Shown piece after piece: positions 7,654 through 16,716 of a stretch of DNA of 36,467 bases. Each line of letters opens with the position of its first letter. Positions within the stretch are counted from its first letter, which is position 1. A program made the translations under genes and the position numbers. The DNA is taken from contig JAEWCC010000050.1 of NCBI GenBank assembly GCA_023390815.1, positions 1 to 36,467 on the forward strand. The letters are read 5' to 3'. Under the pieces are notes generated by a model that saw only the letters and a program-made list of their open reading frames with translations, ran no database searches and was not told the DNA's origin. This stretch comes from Bacillota bacterium. Lineage in GTDB: Bacteria > Bacillota > Clostridia > Christensenellales > SZUA-584.

Positions 7654-8703
7654 ATGAAAAAGAGAACCACCAAACCGCCCACCATGAATGATGTCGCGAG
7701 AATCGCGGGCGTTACACAGGCCACGGTATCCTACGTGCTCAACAATTCGGGGGATATCTCTGAGCCGGTGAAGAAACGCGTGCAGGAAGCCGCCGAGCAG
7801 CTGGGTTATATCCGCAACAATGTTGCCCGAAATTTAAAGCTGCGCCGGGCGAATACGGTTGGCATCATCGTGCCCGATGTGACCAACAGTTATTACAGCG
7901 AGATCATCAAATACACCGAGAAGATCATACGCGAGAGCGGCTATTTTACATTCATCTGCATCACGATGCATAACCCGTCCATCGAGGATTGGTACATCAC
8001 CTCGCTCATCGAACAGAAGGTAGCCGGCGTGGTGGTATGCTACGGTCTCGCAAACGAGCAGGCGCTAAACAAATTTACCACCTACAACGTACCCTTTGTG
8101 GTATTGGACGACGACGCACAGCAGCAAAGCATTGACGCCCCGTGCGTACTGGTCAACAACATCAAGGGAAGCTTTCTCGCGGTGCAGCAGTTCGTTTCCC
8201 TGGGCATATCCAAAATCGCGTTCTGCTCAGAGACGACCTTTAACAGCGCGCTAAAAGATCGCTATGATGGGTTCATACTCGCCATGAAGGAGTTTTCGCT
8301 GCAGCGGTACCTTCAGCACGTGTATATCGCCGGCGAAGAGGTGGACCAGTACGATAAGATTGCGCTCGGTTACAGCGCGGCGGAAGAGATACTGGCCAGA
8401 TCGAAGCCGGAAGGCATATTCGCGGTCAACGATGAGATGGCAATCGGCGTGATGAAAAAGCTGATGGAAAGCGGCATCCGGATTCCGCAGGATATCGCGG
8501 TGATCGGATACGACAACGTTCCGCTTTCGGCAATCATATCACCGACGCTCACAACGATCAACCAGCCGGTGGTGACCATGTGCATTCAGGGTACAAACAT
8601 GCTGCGTGATCTCATCACGGGCAAGGAGAACCTGCGTCGCAGAATCATGCTCGAACCGAGTATTATCATCCGGCAGTCCGCGCCGCAGCAGCGCGATTGG
8701 TGA
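7654..8703 (+). CDS. LacI-family transcriptional repressor (first copy)
   Basis: A 349-residue LacI/PurR-family regulator. The helix-turn-helix is at residues 11-30 (MNDVARIAGVTQATVSYVLN), followed by the hinge helix around NNVARNLKLRR and a periplasmic-binding-protein-like effector domain (TVGIIVPDVTNSYYSEI through AVIGYDNVPLS). ATG 7654 is preferred; an in-frame TTG at 7636 has no ribosome site, and the site for 7654 (AAGG at 7641) is weak. It lies inside the sugar locus, 6 bases before the FGGY kinase. Its recognition helix is similar to that of the LacI protein at 22748, so both could bind the TTATACGTATAA sites. No such site lies directly upstream of it. Confidence 0.9.
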   Translation: MKKRTTKPPTMNDVARIAGVTQATVSYVLNNSGDISEPVKKRVQEAAEQLGYIRNNVARNLKLRRANTVGIIVPDVTNSYYSEIIKYTEKIIRESGYFTFICITMHNPSIEDWYITSLIEQKVAGVVVCYGLANEQALNKFTTYNVPFVVLDDDAQQQSIDAPCVLVNNIKGSFLAVQQFVSLGISKIAFCSETTFNSALKDRYDGFILAMKEFSLQRYLQHVYIAGEEVDQYDKIALGYSAAEEILARSKPEGIFAVNDEMAIGVMKKLMESGIRIPQDIAVIGYDNVPLSAIISPTLTTINQPVVTMCIQGTNMLRDLITGKENLRRRIMLEPSIIIRQSAPQQRDW

Positions 8704-8709
8704 TTAACG

Positions 8710-10191
8710 ATGGCTTACATGGGAATTGATGTCGGCACCACCGGCAGCAAAGCGACTGTAATTGACGCGCAGGGCAATGTCCGGTCGTATGCATATCAGG
8801 AATATAAAGCAGCGCGAACCCGCGAAGGTTACGCCGAGATCGATCCTGAATCGGTATGGCAGACCGTCCGGAACGTGATCGCGCGGGCAGCGGCAGAAGC
8901 GAAGGAACCCGTAAGCGCGATCGCCATCGCTTCGCTCGGTGAGTCGTTCGTCGCGTTGGACAGCAGCGATCGTGTTTTGCGCAACAGCATGCTGTATTCG
9001 GATGTACGCGGAGCGGAAGAGGTCGACGAGATCCTTGGCAGGATGGATTCACAGCAGCTCTACGATATCACCGGCATGCCGATCAATGCGATGTACACCC
9101 TCAATAAGCTGCTGTGGGTCAAAAAGCATGAACCGGAATTGTTTGGCCGTATCGACAAGTTGTTTTTGTTCGAAGATTTTATCTATTATATGCTTTCGGG
9201 CGAGCGGTGCATCGATTACTCACTCGCATCCAGAACGATGTTCTTCGATTTCGCGGGACACCGCTGGGCAGACGGTGTACTTTCGGCCTTTGAACTGGAC
9301 GACTCAAAACTATCGAATCCTGTACCGCCCGGACAGGTGATCGGCCGGGTGCGTCCCACGCTGACCAGCGAACTGAACCTGCCGAAAGACGTGGTATTGG
9401 TGGCGGGCGCGCACGATCAGGTATGCGCGGCGCTTGGCGCAGGCGTACTGCAAAAGGGCGAATGCGTGGACGGCATCGGCACATCGGAGTGTATCACCGC
9501 GGTTCTGAATGGACTTGACCAGAAGGCATACATGCTCCAAAACAACTTTTGCATCGAACCATACGCGCTGCAGGATGAGTACGTAACACTGGCATTCAGC
9601 GCCACGGGCGCGTCGGTACTTAGCTGGTTCTGCAGCGAGATCGTGAAACCTGAGCGCGGAGGCTCCTCGGTTTTCGCGGCGATGGAGCGGGAATGCCCAG
9701 CTGAACCGACCGGGCTGCTTGTGCTGCCGCATTTTGCGGGCAGCGGCACGCCCTATATGGACCCGTTTTCGACCGGTGCGGTGATTGGCCTGAGGCTGAA
9801 CACCACGCGCGGCGAATTCTACAAGGCATGCATCGAGGGGTTATGCTTTGAAATGATGCTCAATGCCGAGCTGCTTGCGCAAATCGGCACCACGCTGACC
9901 GGGATCACATGCGTGGGCGGCGGATCGCGGTCGGACCTCCTGCTGCAGGTGAAGGCGGATATCATGGGCATTCCCGTCAAGCGGCTGTGCAACGAAGAGT
10001 CAGGCACGACAGCGCTTGCCATGCTGTGCGCCACAGCGTGCGGCGATTATGGCAGCCTTTATGATGCAGCGGCCCAGTTGGTCCGATTTGACCGGTGCTT
10101 CGACCCGGATATGCACCTGCACGAATTGTACATGCAAAAGTTCAACACCTATCAGCACATCTATCCATGTATCGCATCTTTGAACAAATAG
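8710..10191 (+). CDS. FGGY-family carbohydrate kinase
   Basis: A 493-residue sugar kinase with the FGGY-family two-domain ASKHA fold. The phosphate-binding loop MGIDVGTTGSKATVID is at residues 4-19, and the probable catalytic base is D236 in AGAHDQVCAALGAG. The second nucleotide-binding region shows TCVGGGSRSD. In place of the GQMHG motif of xylulokinases it has SLGESF near 75-80, so it is not a standard XylB and may phosphorylate another ketose, polyol or aldose. Six bases separate it from the repressor stop codon, suggesting translational coupling. The following gene begins after a 64-base gap carrying an operator. Confidence 0.85.
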   Translation: MAYMGIDVGTTGSKATVIDAQGNVRSYAYQEYKAARTREGYAEIDPESVWQTVRNVIARAAAEAKEPVSAIAIASLGESFVALDSSDRVLRNSMLYSDVRGAEEVDEILGRMDSQQLYDITGMPINAMYTLNKLLWVKKHEPELFGRIDKLFLFEDFIYYMLSGERCIDYSLASRTMFFDFAGHRWADGVLSAFELDDSKLSNPVPPGQVIGRVRPTLTSELNLPKDVVLVAGAHDQVCAALGAGVLQKGECVDGIGTSECITAVLNGLDQKAYMLQNNFCIEPYALQDEYVTLAFSATGASVLSWFCSEIVKPERGGSSVFAAMERECPAEPTGLLVLPHFAGSGTPYMDPFSTGAVIGLRLNTTRGEFYKACIEGLCFEMMLNAELLAQIGTTLTGITCVGGGSRSDLLLQVKADIMGIPVKRLCNEESGTTALAMLCATACGDYGSLYDAAAQLVRFDRCFDPDMHLHELYMQKFNTYQHIYPCIASLNK

Positions 10192-10230
10192 GGAAACTGT
10201 CTATCCAGACTGATTTTGAGCTATCTAAAG

Positions 10231-10242
10231 TTATACGTATAA
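10231..10242. promoter_or_regulatory. Perfect operator palindrome abutting the cupin gene ribosome site
   Basis: TTATACGTATAA, identical to 2861-2872, ends two bases before AGGAGG (10245-10250). No credible promoter fits this gap: the best candidate would start transcription inside the ribosome site. The operator may act as an intra-operon roadblock or as an auxiliary looping site. Confidence 0.6.
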
Positions 10243-10255
10243 GTAGGAGGCAAAG

Positions 10256-11488
10256 ATGACAGTTCAGCAGATTAAAAACCTCGTCAGAGAGGAGATCGAG
10301 CGGTCCAATGGCGTGATTCGCCTTGCGCCCGCATGGGTGGGCCGGACAATATTGCTGCCCGGCAGACGTCTCAAGCTGGATAAGCGGGATATGTATCCGT
10401 TTGGCGCGGCCTATGGCGCGCTGACCGAACGGTGGATGTCCTCGACCGGCATGGCAGACAATGGCCCGACAACGACCGAAAACGAAGGACTCAGCTTTAT
10501 CGTCGCCCAGACTTCGGCAGGACTTGAAAAGGTATTGCTGAAGGACGCGATCGATACCATGGGAGACGACATCCTCGGCAAGCGCATCATGGACAAATTC
10601 GGTGGACTCAAAGCGTTTGCAAAGTTCTTTGACTTCCGTACCCCGATCAGCCATCACGTCCATCTGAAAAAGAAGGAGGCCAGTGCCGTAGGCGCAACGC
10701 CCAAACCGGAAGCGTATTACTTCCCGGTGGAACTCAACAGCATCGATTACAACGGCGACTATACCTACTTCGGGCTGGAACCCGGTACAACGAGAGAAGA
10801 CCTTAAAAAGTGCCTTGACAACTGGGGCATGGGCGGAGACAACGGCATACTGGAACTGTCACGCGCGTATAAATTAAAGCTTGGTACAGGCTGGGACATC
10901 CCGGCGGGTATTCTGCACGCGCCCGGATCCTTGGTCACCTACGAGCCGCAGCACGTCAGCGACACTTCGCTGTTCTTCCAGCCGATCGTGCAGGATAAGT
11001 TCTTCGAGCGTGAGCTTCTCGTTAAGTTCGTGCCCGAGGATAAAAAGTTCGATCTCGACTATCTGGTCGACTGCCTGGATTGGGAAGCGAACATGGACCC
11101 CGATTTCAAAAAGCACCATTATCACGAGCCTATTCCCGTTGCGCCGCCCGAGGATACGCGTGAACAGGGCTATGAAGAGGAATGGGTCGTGTATGGTTCT
11201 CCGGATTTCTCCGCGAAAAAACTCACCGTGCTGCCGGGCGCCGAAGTCTTGATTAAAGACAGCGAAGCCTACGGATTCATCATGATGCAGGGCGTGGGTT
11301 ATATGGAAGGTCACCTGATTGAAACGCCTGCCGTCATCCGCCATGGACAGTTGACACGGGACGAATATTTCGTTACCAGAGACCGGGCGCTTGAAGGTGT
11401 ACGGATCAAAAACATCAGCGACAATCAGAACATCGTGATGCTCAAACACTTTGGCCCGGACAATCCGGAGGCGGCTAAATTCCTATAA
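10256..11488 (+). CDS. Class I mannose-6-phosphate-isomerase-like cupin protein
   Basis: A 410-residue cupin metalloenzyme distantly resembling type I phosphomannose isomerase. Visible hallmarks are ISHHVHLKKKE (H134, H136), KPEAYYF (E152), a GDYTYFGLEPGTTREDLKKCL segment near 167-187 and GWDIPAGILHAPGS with H221. Together these could form the single zinc site of the family. The C-terminal third has a second cupin-like barrel. The start is ATG 10256 with AGGAGG six bases upstream. In this locus, with sugar kinases and an importer, an aldose-ketose isomerase role is likely, but the substrate may be an unphosphorylated sugar. The sequence is longer and more divergent than ManA, so a plain manA label is not justified. 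Confidence 0.7.
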   Translation: MTVQQIKNLVREEIERSNGVIRLAPAWVGRTILLPGRRLKLDKRDMYPFGAAYGALTERWMSSTGMADNGPTTTENEGLSFIVAQTSAGLEKVLLKDAIDTMGDDILGKRIMDKFGGLKAFAKFFDFRTPISHHVHLKKKEASAVGATPKPEAYYFPVELNSIDYNGDYTYFGLEPGTTREDLKKCLDNWGMGGDNGILELSRAYKLKLGTGWDIPAGILHAPGSLVTYEPQHVSDTSLFFQPIVQDKFFERELLVKFVPEDKKFDLDYLVDCLDWEANMDPDFKKHHYHEPIPVAPPEDTREQGYEEEWVVYGSPDFSAKKLTVLPGAEVLIKDSEAYGFIMMQGVGYMEGHLIETPAVIRHGQLTRDEYFVTRDRALEGVRIKNISDNQNIVMLKHFGPDNPEAAKFL

Positions 11489-11510
11489 AGAGGGAATAGG
11501 AGGTATTGAT

Positions 11511-13001
11511 ATGCCCCAGGACTTGATATTGGAAATGAAGGATATACGCAAATCTTTCCCGGGCGTCGACGTTTTCAGCGGCTTTGACTTCGATCTGCGA
11601 AAGGGCGAGGTCCATTGCATCTGCGGCGAAAACGGCGCAGGAAAGTCAACATTGATCAAGATATTGTCAGGCGCGTATACCCCGGACGGCGGAGAAATAC
11701 TCATCGGCGGCAAAAGGGCCGAGGCAATGACGCCGAGGTCGGCAATGAAACTGGGTATTCAAACGATATACCAGGAGCACGCGCTATATCCGCTGCTGCC
11801 GGTATTTGAGAACCTGTTTGCCGGCAACGAGGTTGGCAGTGCGTTCATGGTAAACAAAGCTGCCATGGTGGCGAAAACGCGCGAGGTGCTGACGTTCCTT
11901 CACTCGGACATATCACCATACGACGTTGTTGGAAACCTGGGCAGCGGGGAGCAAAAGACTGTGGAGATCGCCCGCGCGTTTATTCAGGAATCAAAGATCA
12001 TGGTGCTTGACGAGCCCACAGCCTCGTTCTCCAAAAAGGAAACGGACCATTTGCTCGGCATCATCAAGAAGCTCGCGGGCGAAGGAATCAGCATCATCTA
12101 TATCTCGCACCATCTGGACGAGGTGTTTAAGATTGCGGACCGCGTAACCGTGATACGGGACGGTCAGAAGATTAACACCTATGCGATTGCCGATCTTACG
12201 GAGCAGCAGCTCATCAAGGACATGGTCGGACGCGATGTCTCCGCGTTCTATAAACGCGAATGCGCCGAGATCGGCGACATCATGTTCGAGGCCACAAATG
12301 TCTCCGGCAACGGCGTGAAGGATGCTTCGCTGGCAGTACGGACTGGCGAGCTGTTGGGCATCGCGGGTATGGTGGGTTCGGGAAGGACGGAACTGGCCGA
12401 GCTGTTGTTCGGCGTAAAACCCATGGATACGGGCGAGATCCGTATCCGTGGCAAGAAAGTCCATATCAGAACGCCGCTGGACGCGATTGCAAACAAAATG
12501 TGCTTTATCACGGAGGACCGGCAGTCCTCGGGTCTTTTCCTGATCCATTCCATCGCCAAAAACACCGTCATTGCGAGTTATGCGAAATCGAAGCTGCCCT
12601 TTGCCCGGCCCGCGGACGATATCAAGCTGGCCAAGAAATACGTGAAGGCGATGAATGTCATCACGCCGAGCGTGGACCAGAAAGCGATGTTCCTTTCGGG
12701 CGGCAATCAGCAAAAGGTCGTACTGGCCAAATGGTTTGCGACCGCAGGTGACATATTCATATTCGACGAGCCGACGCGTGGCATCGACGTGGGTGCGAAG
12801 GAGGAAATTTACAAGATCATGACCGGCCTTTTAAGGGAAGGTAAATGCGTGATCATGATTTCCTCGGACATGCCGGAACTCATCGCCATGAGCGATCGCA
12901 TTATGGTCATGCGGGATGGCGTGATGGTCGCGGAGATCAATCGCAGGGAAGAGATTTGTGAAGAGAATATACTGAACTTTTCTATTGGAGGTGGCGTATG
13001 A
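11511..13001 (+). CDS. Sugar ABC transporter ATP-binding protein (RbsA/MglA/XylG type)
   Basis: A 496-residue ATPase with two fused ABC domains, the format of carbohydrate uptake transporter family 2. Domain 1 has Walker A GENGAGKST (39-47), the unusual signature LGSGEQKTVEIA and Walker B VLDEPTAS. Domain 2 has the degenerate Walker A typical of this family (GMVGSGRTEL), signature LSGGNQQKV and Walker B FDEPTRGID. The start is ATG 11511 with AGGAGG at 11498-11503; upstream in-frame codons overlap the previous gene. It overlaps the permease gene by four bases (ATGA). It energises import of an intact mono- or small oligosaccharide or cyclitol. Confidence 0.93.
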   Translation: MPQDLILEMKDIRKSFPGVDVFSGFDFDLRKGEVHCICGENGAGKSTLIKILSGAYTPDGGEILIGGKRAEAMTPRSAMKLGIQTIYQEHALYPLLPVFENLFAGNEVGSAFMVNKAAMVAKTREVLTFLHSDISPYDVVGNLGSGEQKTVEIARAFIQESKIMVLDEPTASFSKKETDHLLGIIKKLAGEGISIIYISHHLDEVFKIADRVTVIRDGQKINTYAIADLTEQQLIKDMVGRDVSAFYKRECAEIGDIMFEATNVSGNGVKDASLAVRTGELLGIAGMVGSGRTELAELLFGVKPMDTGEIRIRGKKVHIRTPLDAIANKMCFITEDRQSSGLFLIHSIAKNTVIASYAKSKLPFARPADDIKLAKKYVKAMNVITPSVDQKAMFLSGGNQQKVVLAKWFATAGDIFIFDEPTRGIDVGAKEEIYKIMTGLLREGKCVIMISSDMPELIAMSDRIMVMRDGVMVAEINRREEICEENILNFSIGGGV

Positions 13002-14110
13002 TGACGCTCGAAAACGGGGAGAGAACAAAGTCGCGGTCAAACATCGGCCGCAGAATCTGGCAGCACGAAAACACCTCGATATTGCTGGTGTTGGTCGGGA
13101 TGGTCGTACTCGTCTATTTGGCAGAGCACCTGATCAATTCGGACCTTGCCTTTTTCGACAGCAACTTTATCACCGGTATGAATATCTCCAACGTGCTGCT
13201 GCAGGTATCGGCAACCGGTATTCTCGCGCTGAGCATGACGCTCGTGATGATTTCGGGCGGCATCGATTTGTCCGTCGGCAACATGCTCACGTTCCTCGGC
13301 GTCGGCATGGCCTATTTGATGAAGACGGGCGGCTGGGGAGAAGCGGAAACGCTGGCGCTGGCGGTCGTCGTGGGTGTGGGGCTGCAGCTCCTCATGGGTC
13401 TCATCATCTCGCGCACCAAAATCGAGCCGTTCATAATTTCGCTGGGCTTCATGAGCATATACCGCGGCTTCACGTACCTGATCACGAACGGACGCGAAAT
13501 TACGATCATCGGCAAGCTCGAGTTTTTAAAAGCGGTGGTGTTCCGGGTCAATATGAACAGCGATGACCCGAGCAGTGCGTTTGTCGTCACCGTCCCGATC
13601 GTATTGATGTTTGGCCTCGCGTTAATCGTTTGGGCGGTGGTCAAATACACCAAGTTCGGACGCCGGGTATACGCGGTTGGCGGCAACGAGAACGCAGCCT
13701 ACCTTGCGGGTATTAACGTGAAAAACTTCAAGCTCCTGATCTACGGGATCAACGGCTTGTTCGTAACGATCGCCTCGATGGCGCTGCTTGCGCGGCTCGG
13801 AACCGGCGCGCCGACGATGGGCCTTGGCAAGGAAATCGACGTCATTGCGGCCGTGGTTGTAGGCGGCACGGCAATGTCGGGCGGCAAGGGGCACATCTGG
13901 GGCGCGATGATCGGTGTTCTGGTGCTCGGCATCATTTCCAATGCGCTCAATATCATCGGCATCGACCCGTATTATCAATTCATCATATCCGGCTTGCTCA
14001 TCATATTTGCCGTGATGATCGGTTATTATAGCGGCCTGAGAACAGCAAAGAAATCCGTCAGGAAAACCGAGCTGTCTCTGCCGAGTAATAATAAAGCATC
14101 AAGTGTCTGA
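12998..14110 (+). CDS. Sugar ABC transporter permease (RbsC type)
   Basis: A 370-residue multi-spanning membrane permease of the BPD_transp_2 family. Several hydrophobic segments are visible, starting with ILLVLVGMVVLVYLA near residue 30. The family signature includes MTLVMISGGIDLSVG and a late VVVGGTAMSGGKG motif. The start ATG 12998 overlaps the ATPase stop (ATGA), with GGAGGTGG just before it, so translation is coupled. With the ATPase and binding protein it forms a complete CUT2 importer. The C-terminal tail is short and polar. Confidence 0.93.
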   Translation: MMTLENGERTKSRSNIGRRIWQHENTSILLVLVGMVVLVYLAEHLINSDLAFFDSNFITGMNISNVLLQVSATGILALSMTLVMISGGIDLSVGNMLTFLGVGMAYLMKTGGWGEAETLALAVVVGVGLQLLMGLIISRTKIEPFIISLGFMSIYRGFTYLITNGREITIIGKLEFLKAVVFRVNMNSDDPSSAFVVTVPIVLMFGLALIVWAVVKYTKFGRRVYAVGGNENAAYLAGINVKNFKLLIYGINGLFVTIASMALLARLGTGAPTMGLGKEIDVIAAVVVGGTAMSGGKGHIWGAMIGVLVLGIISNALNIIGIDPYYQFIISGLLIIFAVMIGYYSGLRTAKKSVRKTELSLPSNNKASSV

Positions 14111-14149
14111 TGCAAACAACAAAAATGTCAAATTAGAAGGAGGAAGACA

Positions 14150-15307
14150 ATGAAAAAACTGTTGGTGATCCTATTGGTTTTCGCGATGCTGTTCTCCATC
14201 GCAGCATGCGGCGCGAAAGAGACCCCCGCAGAGTCCTCGCAGGCGGTATCCGAAGCCCCGGTATCTGAAGCCCCGGTTTCCGAAGCACCGGTTTCTGAAG
14301 CTCCGGTGGATAACGTTACGGGCAAGACGGTGTACTTCATCAACGCCGGCCCGGACGACTATTATGCACAGTTCGGCGATGCGTTCAGAGCCATCGGCGA
14401 GACGGTCGGCCTGAAGGTTGAAGAGCTCAACTCCGACTATAACCCGGAGCAGGAGCTTGCCAACGTACAGGACGCCATTGCAGCGGGCGCGGACGCCATT
14501 GCGGTGATCACGGCGGGCGCAGCGGGCAGCGCGGAGTCCATCGCGGCTGCGAATGCGGCGAATGTTCCGATCTTCTTCATTGCTGGCAAACCGGAACTGA
14601 AACCTGGCACCGACCTCACCGGCCACGTTACCGACAACTTTGTGATGATGGGCTACATGATCGGCAAATGGGTTGCCGAGAACTACCCGGATGCGCAATG
14701 CGTCGACATCCCGGGCTTCCTGGGACAGGGCCCTGCGGAAGGCGAAATCGTCGGCTTTGACATGGCGCTCGAAGAAGCGGGCATGAAGCCGGCTATCCTG
14801 ACGAAATCCTCTGAATGGCAGAGAACGCTGGCGATCCCGATCGCACAGGACCTGATTGCCTCCGGTCAGGAATTCGATGTGGTATTCTGCTGCAACGAAG
14901 AAACCTACTTCGGCGTCAAGCAGGTGTTTGACGAACTCGGCGTAACCGGCAAGGTCCTCGTCTCCAACAACGGTAAAGACGATGTGTGGCCGGATCTGCA
15001 ATCGGGCGCTCTCGCGGCAACGGTTCCCAATCCGCCGTCTCTCAATGCGGACCTGTGCATCCAGCAGATTATCCGTTACTTCAACGGCGAGCCCTTTGTG
15101 CAGTACCTGCAGATTAAACCCCCGTTCGTGCTGACCGGCGAGAACGTCGGACAGGCGATTCCCTGGACGGTCGCGGATTACCTTGAAGGCCGCGCCAACA
15201 ATACGTTCCAGTGGGATCTGGCAGCTTATGAGACCGCTTACGAAGAGAACAAAGACGAATTTGCAACCTTCGATGCAGCGGTTACCGAGTATCTCGCAAC
15301 GCACTAA
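14150..15307 (+). CDS. Sugar ABC transporter substrate-binding lipoprotein
   Basis: A 385-residue periplasmic-binding-protein type 1 (RbsB-like) lipoprotein. The signal peptide ends in the lipobox SIAAC, with C20 the lipid-modified cysteine. A linker with four tandem VSEAP units (residues 33-52) follows and tethers the binding domain to the membrane. The mature domain starts with KTVYFINAGPDDYYAQFGDAF and contains the AGADAIAVITAG element. The start is ATG 14150 with AAGGAGG at 14137-14143. It is the last gene of the importer operon and is followed by a hairpin terminator. The family binds ribose, xylose, galactose, autoinducer-2 or inositol; the ligand here is unknown. Confidence 0.93.
   Translation: MKKLLVILLVFAMLFSIAACGAKETPAESSQAVSEAPVSEAPVSEAPVSEAPVDNVTGKTVYFINAGPDDYYAQFGDAFRAIGETVGLKVEELNSDYNPEQELANVQDAIAAGADAIAVITAGAAGSAESIAAANAANVPIFFIAGKPELKPGTDLTGHVTDNFVMMGYMIGKWVAENYPDAQCVDIPGFLGQGPAEGEIVGFDMALEEAGMKPAILTKSSEWQRTLAIPIAQDLIASGQEFDVVFCCNEETYFGVKQVFDELGVTGKVLVSNNGKDDVWPDLQSGALAATVPNPPSLNADLCIQQIIRYFNGEPFVQYLQIKPPFVLTGENVGQAIPWTVADYLEGRANNTFQWDLAAYETAYEENKDEFATFDAAVTEYLATH
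14246..14305 (+). repeat. Four 15-bp tandem repeats encoding (VSEAP)4
   Basis: Four in-frame 15-base units each encode VSEAP in the linker of the binding lipoprotein. The units differ at synonymous third positions (GTA/GTT, TCC/TCT, GCC/GCA/GCT), so the peptide is conserved while the DNA has drifted. Confidence 0.9.
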
Positions 15308-15315
15308 GCAAACCA

Positions 15316-15353
15316 GGCGATGCACCCGTTATGCGGGTGCATCGCCACCCTTT
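15316..15353 (+). terminator. Terminator of the ABC importer operon
   Basis: A 13-bp stem (GGCGATGCACCCG with 15334-15346), loop TTATG, then ACCCTTTCT. The T-run is short but the hairpin is very stable and starts 9 bases after the stop codon. Confidence 0.75.
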
Positions 15354-15528
15354 CTAACGCCTGTGCAGCAGGAGGAGTGAAAGCTTTACCCATGCGTGAT
15401 TCAGGGATTCGGTTTTGCGCTCCCTTGCGGGTCAATTATAAAGTTTATAACTCTGTAAAACGCCGGACTCTTCCGGCAATACCGCTTTAATGACCGTAAA
15501 TAAAATCCGAACCAAAGGAGTTGATGAT

Positions 15529-16698
15529 ATGTCTATCAAAGCCAGCAGCCTCGAGAATTCGGCCAGAGTTTTAAAGTTTGGCATGGTTGGCGGGGGTCAG
15601 GGCGCGTTCATCGGCGACGTGCACCGCAAAAGTGCAATGCTGGACGCCATGGCGACATTGACGGCAGGCTGCTTCTCAAGGAATTTTGATAATACGCTTG
15701 CGACGGGCGCGCTATGGGGCGTTGCGCCGGATCGGCTGTATCGCACGTATGAGGAGATGTCGCAGAAGGAAGCAGCCCGCGAGGACGGTATCGATTTCGT
15801 GATTATCGTGACGCCCAACAGCACGCATTACCCCGCTGCGAAAGCGTTTTTAGAGCAGGGCATCCACGTCGTCTGCGACAAGCCGCTTGCGCTGACATCC
15901 GAGCAGGGCGAGGAGCTAAAACAGCTCGCCGAGAAGAAGGGATTGCTTTTCTGCGTCACCTATACCTATGTGGGCTATCCCATGGTCCGGCAGATGCATG
16001 AGATGGTCAGGAACGGCGATATCGGCGCGGTACGCGTGGTGACGGGCCGCTATATTCAGGGCTGGCTTTCCACCGAGGTGGAGGGCGGCTCCAAGCAGGC
16101 TTCCTGGCGCTGCGACCCCGCGCAATCGGGCATCGCCAATGCCACCGGCGATATCGGCACACACCTTGAAAACCTGATCGCATATACGACCGGGCTTAAG
16201 ATTGAATCGCTCTGCGCGAATCTGCGGCCGGTGGGCGAGCATCGCAAGCTTGATAACGACGGCGAGGTGCTCGTGCGGTACGAGGGCGGCGCAACGGGCA
16301 TGATGTGGTGCTCTCAGGTTGCGATCGGACATGACAATGATCTGCGCATCATGATCTGCGGCGAAAAGGGCACGATTGAGTGGGAGCAGGAGAACCCCAA
16401 TTATCTGCGCGTGGATATGATGGGCGAGCCGACCCGAATCATGTCGCGCGGCAACGGCTACTTCTATCCCGAGGTCAACGGGATGAACCGCATTCCGGCG
16501 GGCCATGTGGAAGGCCATTTCGTCGCCTTCGGCAACATCTATAAGGCGTTCTGTACGGCGCTTGGCAGTAAGCTTGCCGGACAACCGGTGCCTGACGTGT
16601 ACTACCCCGGTGTGGACGCGGGCATTGAAGGCAACAAGTTTGTGGAGAAGTGTGTGGAAAGCAGCAGCCGCGGCGCTGTCTGGGTAGATTTTAAATAA
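15529..16698 (+). CDS. Gfo/Idh/MocA-family oxidoreductase
   Basis: A 389-residue NAD(P)-dependent sugar or cyclitol dehydrogenase. The N-terminal Rossmann motif is GMVGGGQGAFIG (residues 18-29). The family lysine is in VCDKPLALT (K118), where E is commonly replaced by D. The C-terminal domain carries the NATGDIGTHLENL segment that supplies the catalytic Asp/His region. The start is ATG 15529 with AAAGGAG at 15514-15520; an in-frame ATG at 15490 lacks a site. It leads a tight run with two TIM-barrel genes (gaps of 18 and 11 bases). Relatives oxidise inositols, glucosides at C3 or amino sugars. This arrangement resembles keto-sugar pathways, but the substrate is not readable. Confidence 0.88.
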   Translation: MSIKASSLENSARVLKFGMVGGGQGAFIGDVHRKSAMLDAMATLTAGCFSRNFDNTLATGALWGVAPDRLYRTYEEMSQKEAAREDGIDFVIIVTPNSTHYPAAKAFLEQGIHVVCDKPLALTSEQGEELKQLAEKKGLLFCVTYTYVGYPMVRQMHEMVRNGDIGAVRVVTGRYIQGWLSTEVEGGSKQASWRCDPAQSGIANATGDIGTHLENLIAYTTGLKIESLCANLRPVGEHRKLDNDGEVLVRYEGGATGMMWCSQVAIGHDNDLRIMICGEKGTIEWEQENPNYLRVDMMGEPTRIMSRGNGYFYPEVNGMNRIPAGHVEGHFVAFGNIYKAFCTALGSKLAGQPVPDVYYPGVDAGIEGNKFVEKCVESSSRGAVWVDFK

Positions 16699-16716
16699 CG
16701 GTTAAGGAGGCTGGAT

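Noticed and set aside
5274..7724. A long antisense open frame opposite GH4, the TIM-barrel gene and the dehydrogenase
   Set aside because: It mirrors three well-supported genes with conserved motifs; its Arg/His-rich translation is typical of antisense shadows.
10216..10243. A promoter TTGAGC-16-TATAAG upstream of the cupin gene
   Set aside because: It would start transcription inside the ribosome binding site and both hexamers are weak.
10256..11488. Plain annotation as manA
   Set aside because: Only distant similarity to phosphomannose isomerase; the substrate is probably different.
15377..15490. A 37-codon open frame beginning at a GTG next to GGAGGAG
   Set aside because: The GTG overlaps the putative ribosome site and the next ATG is too far away; more likely leader sequence.
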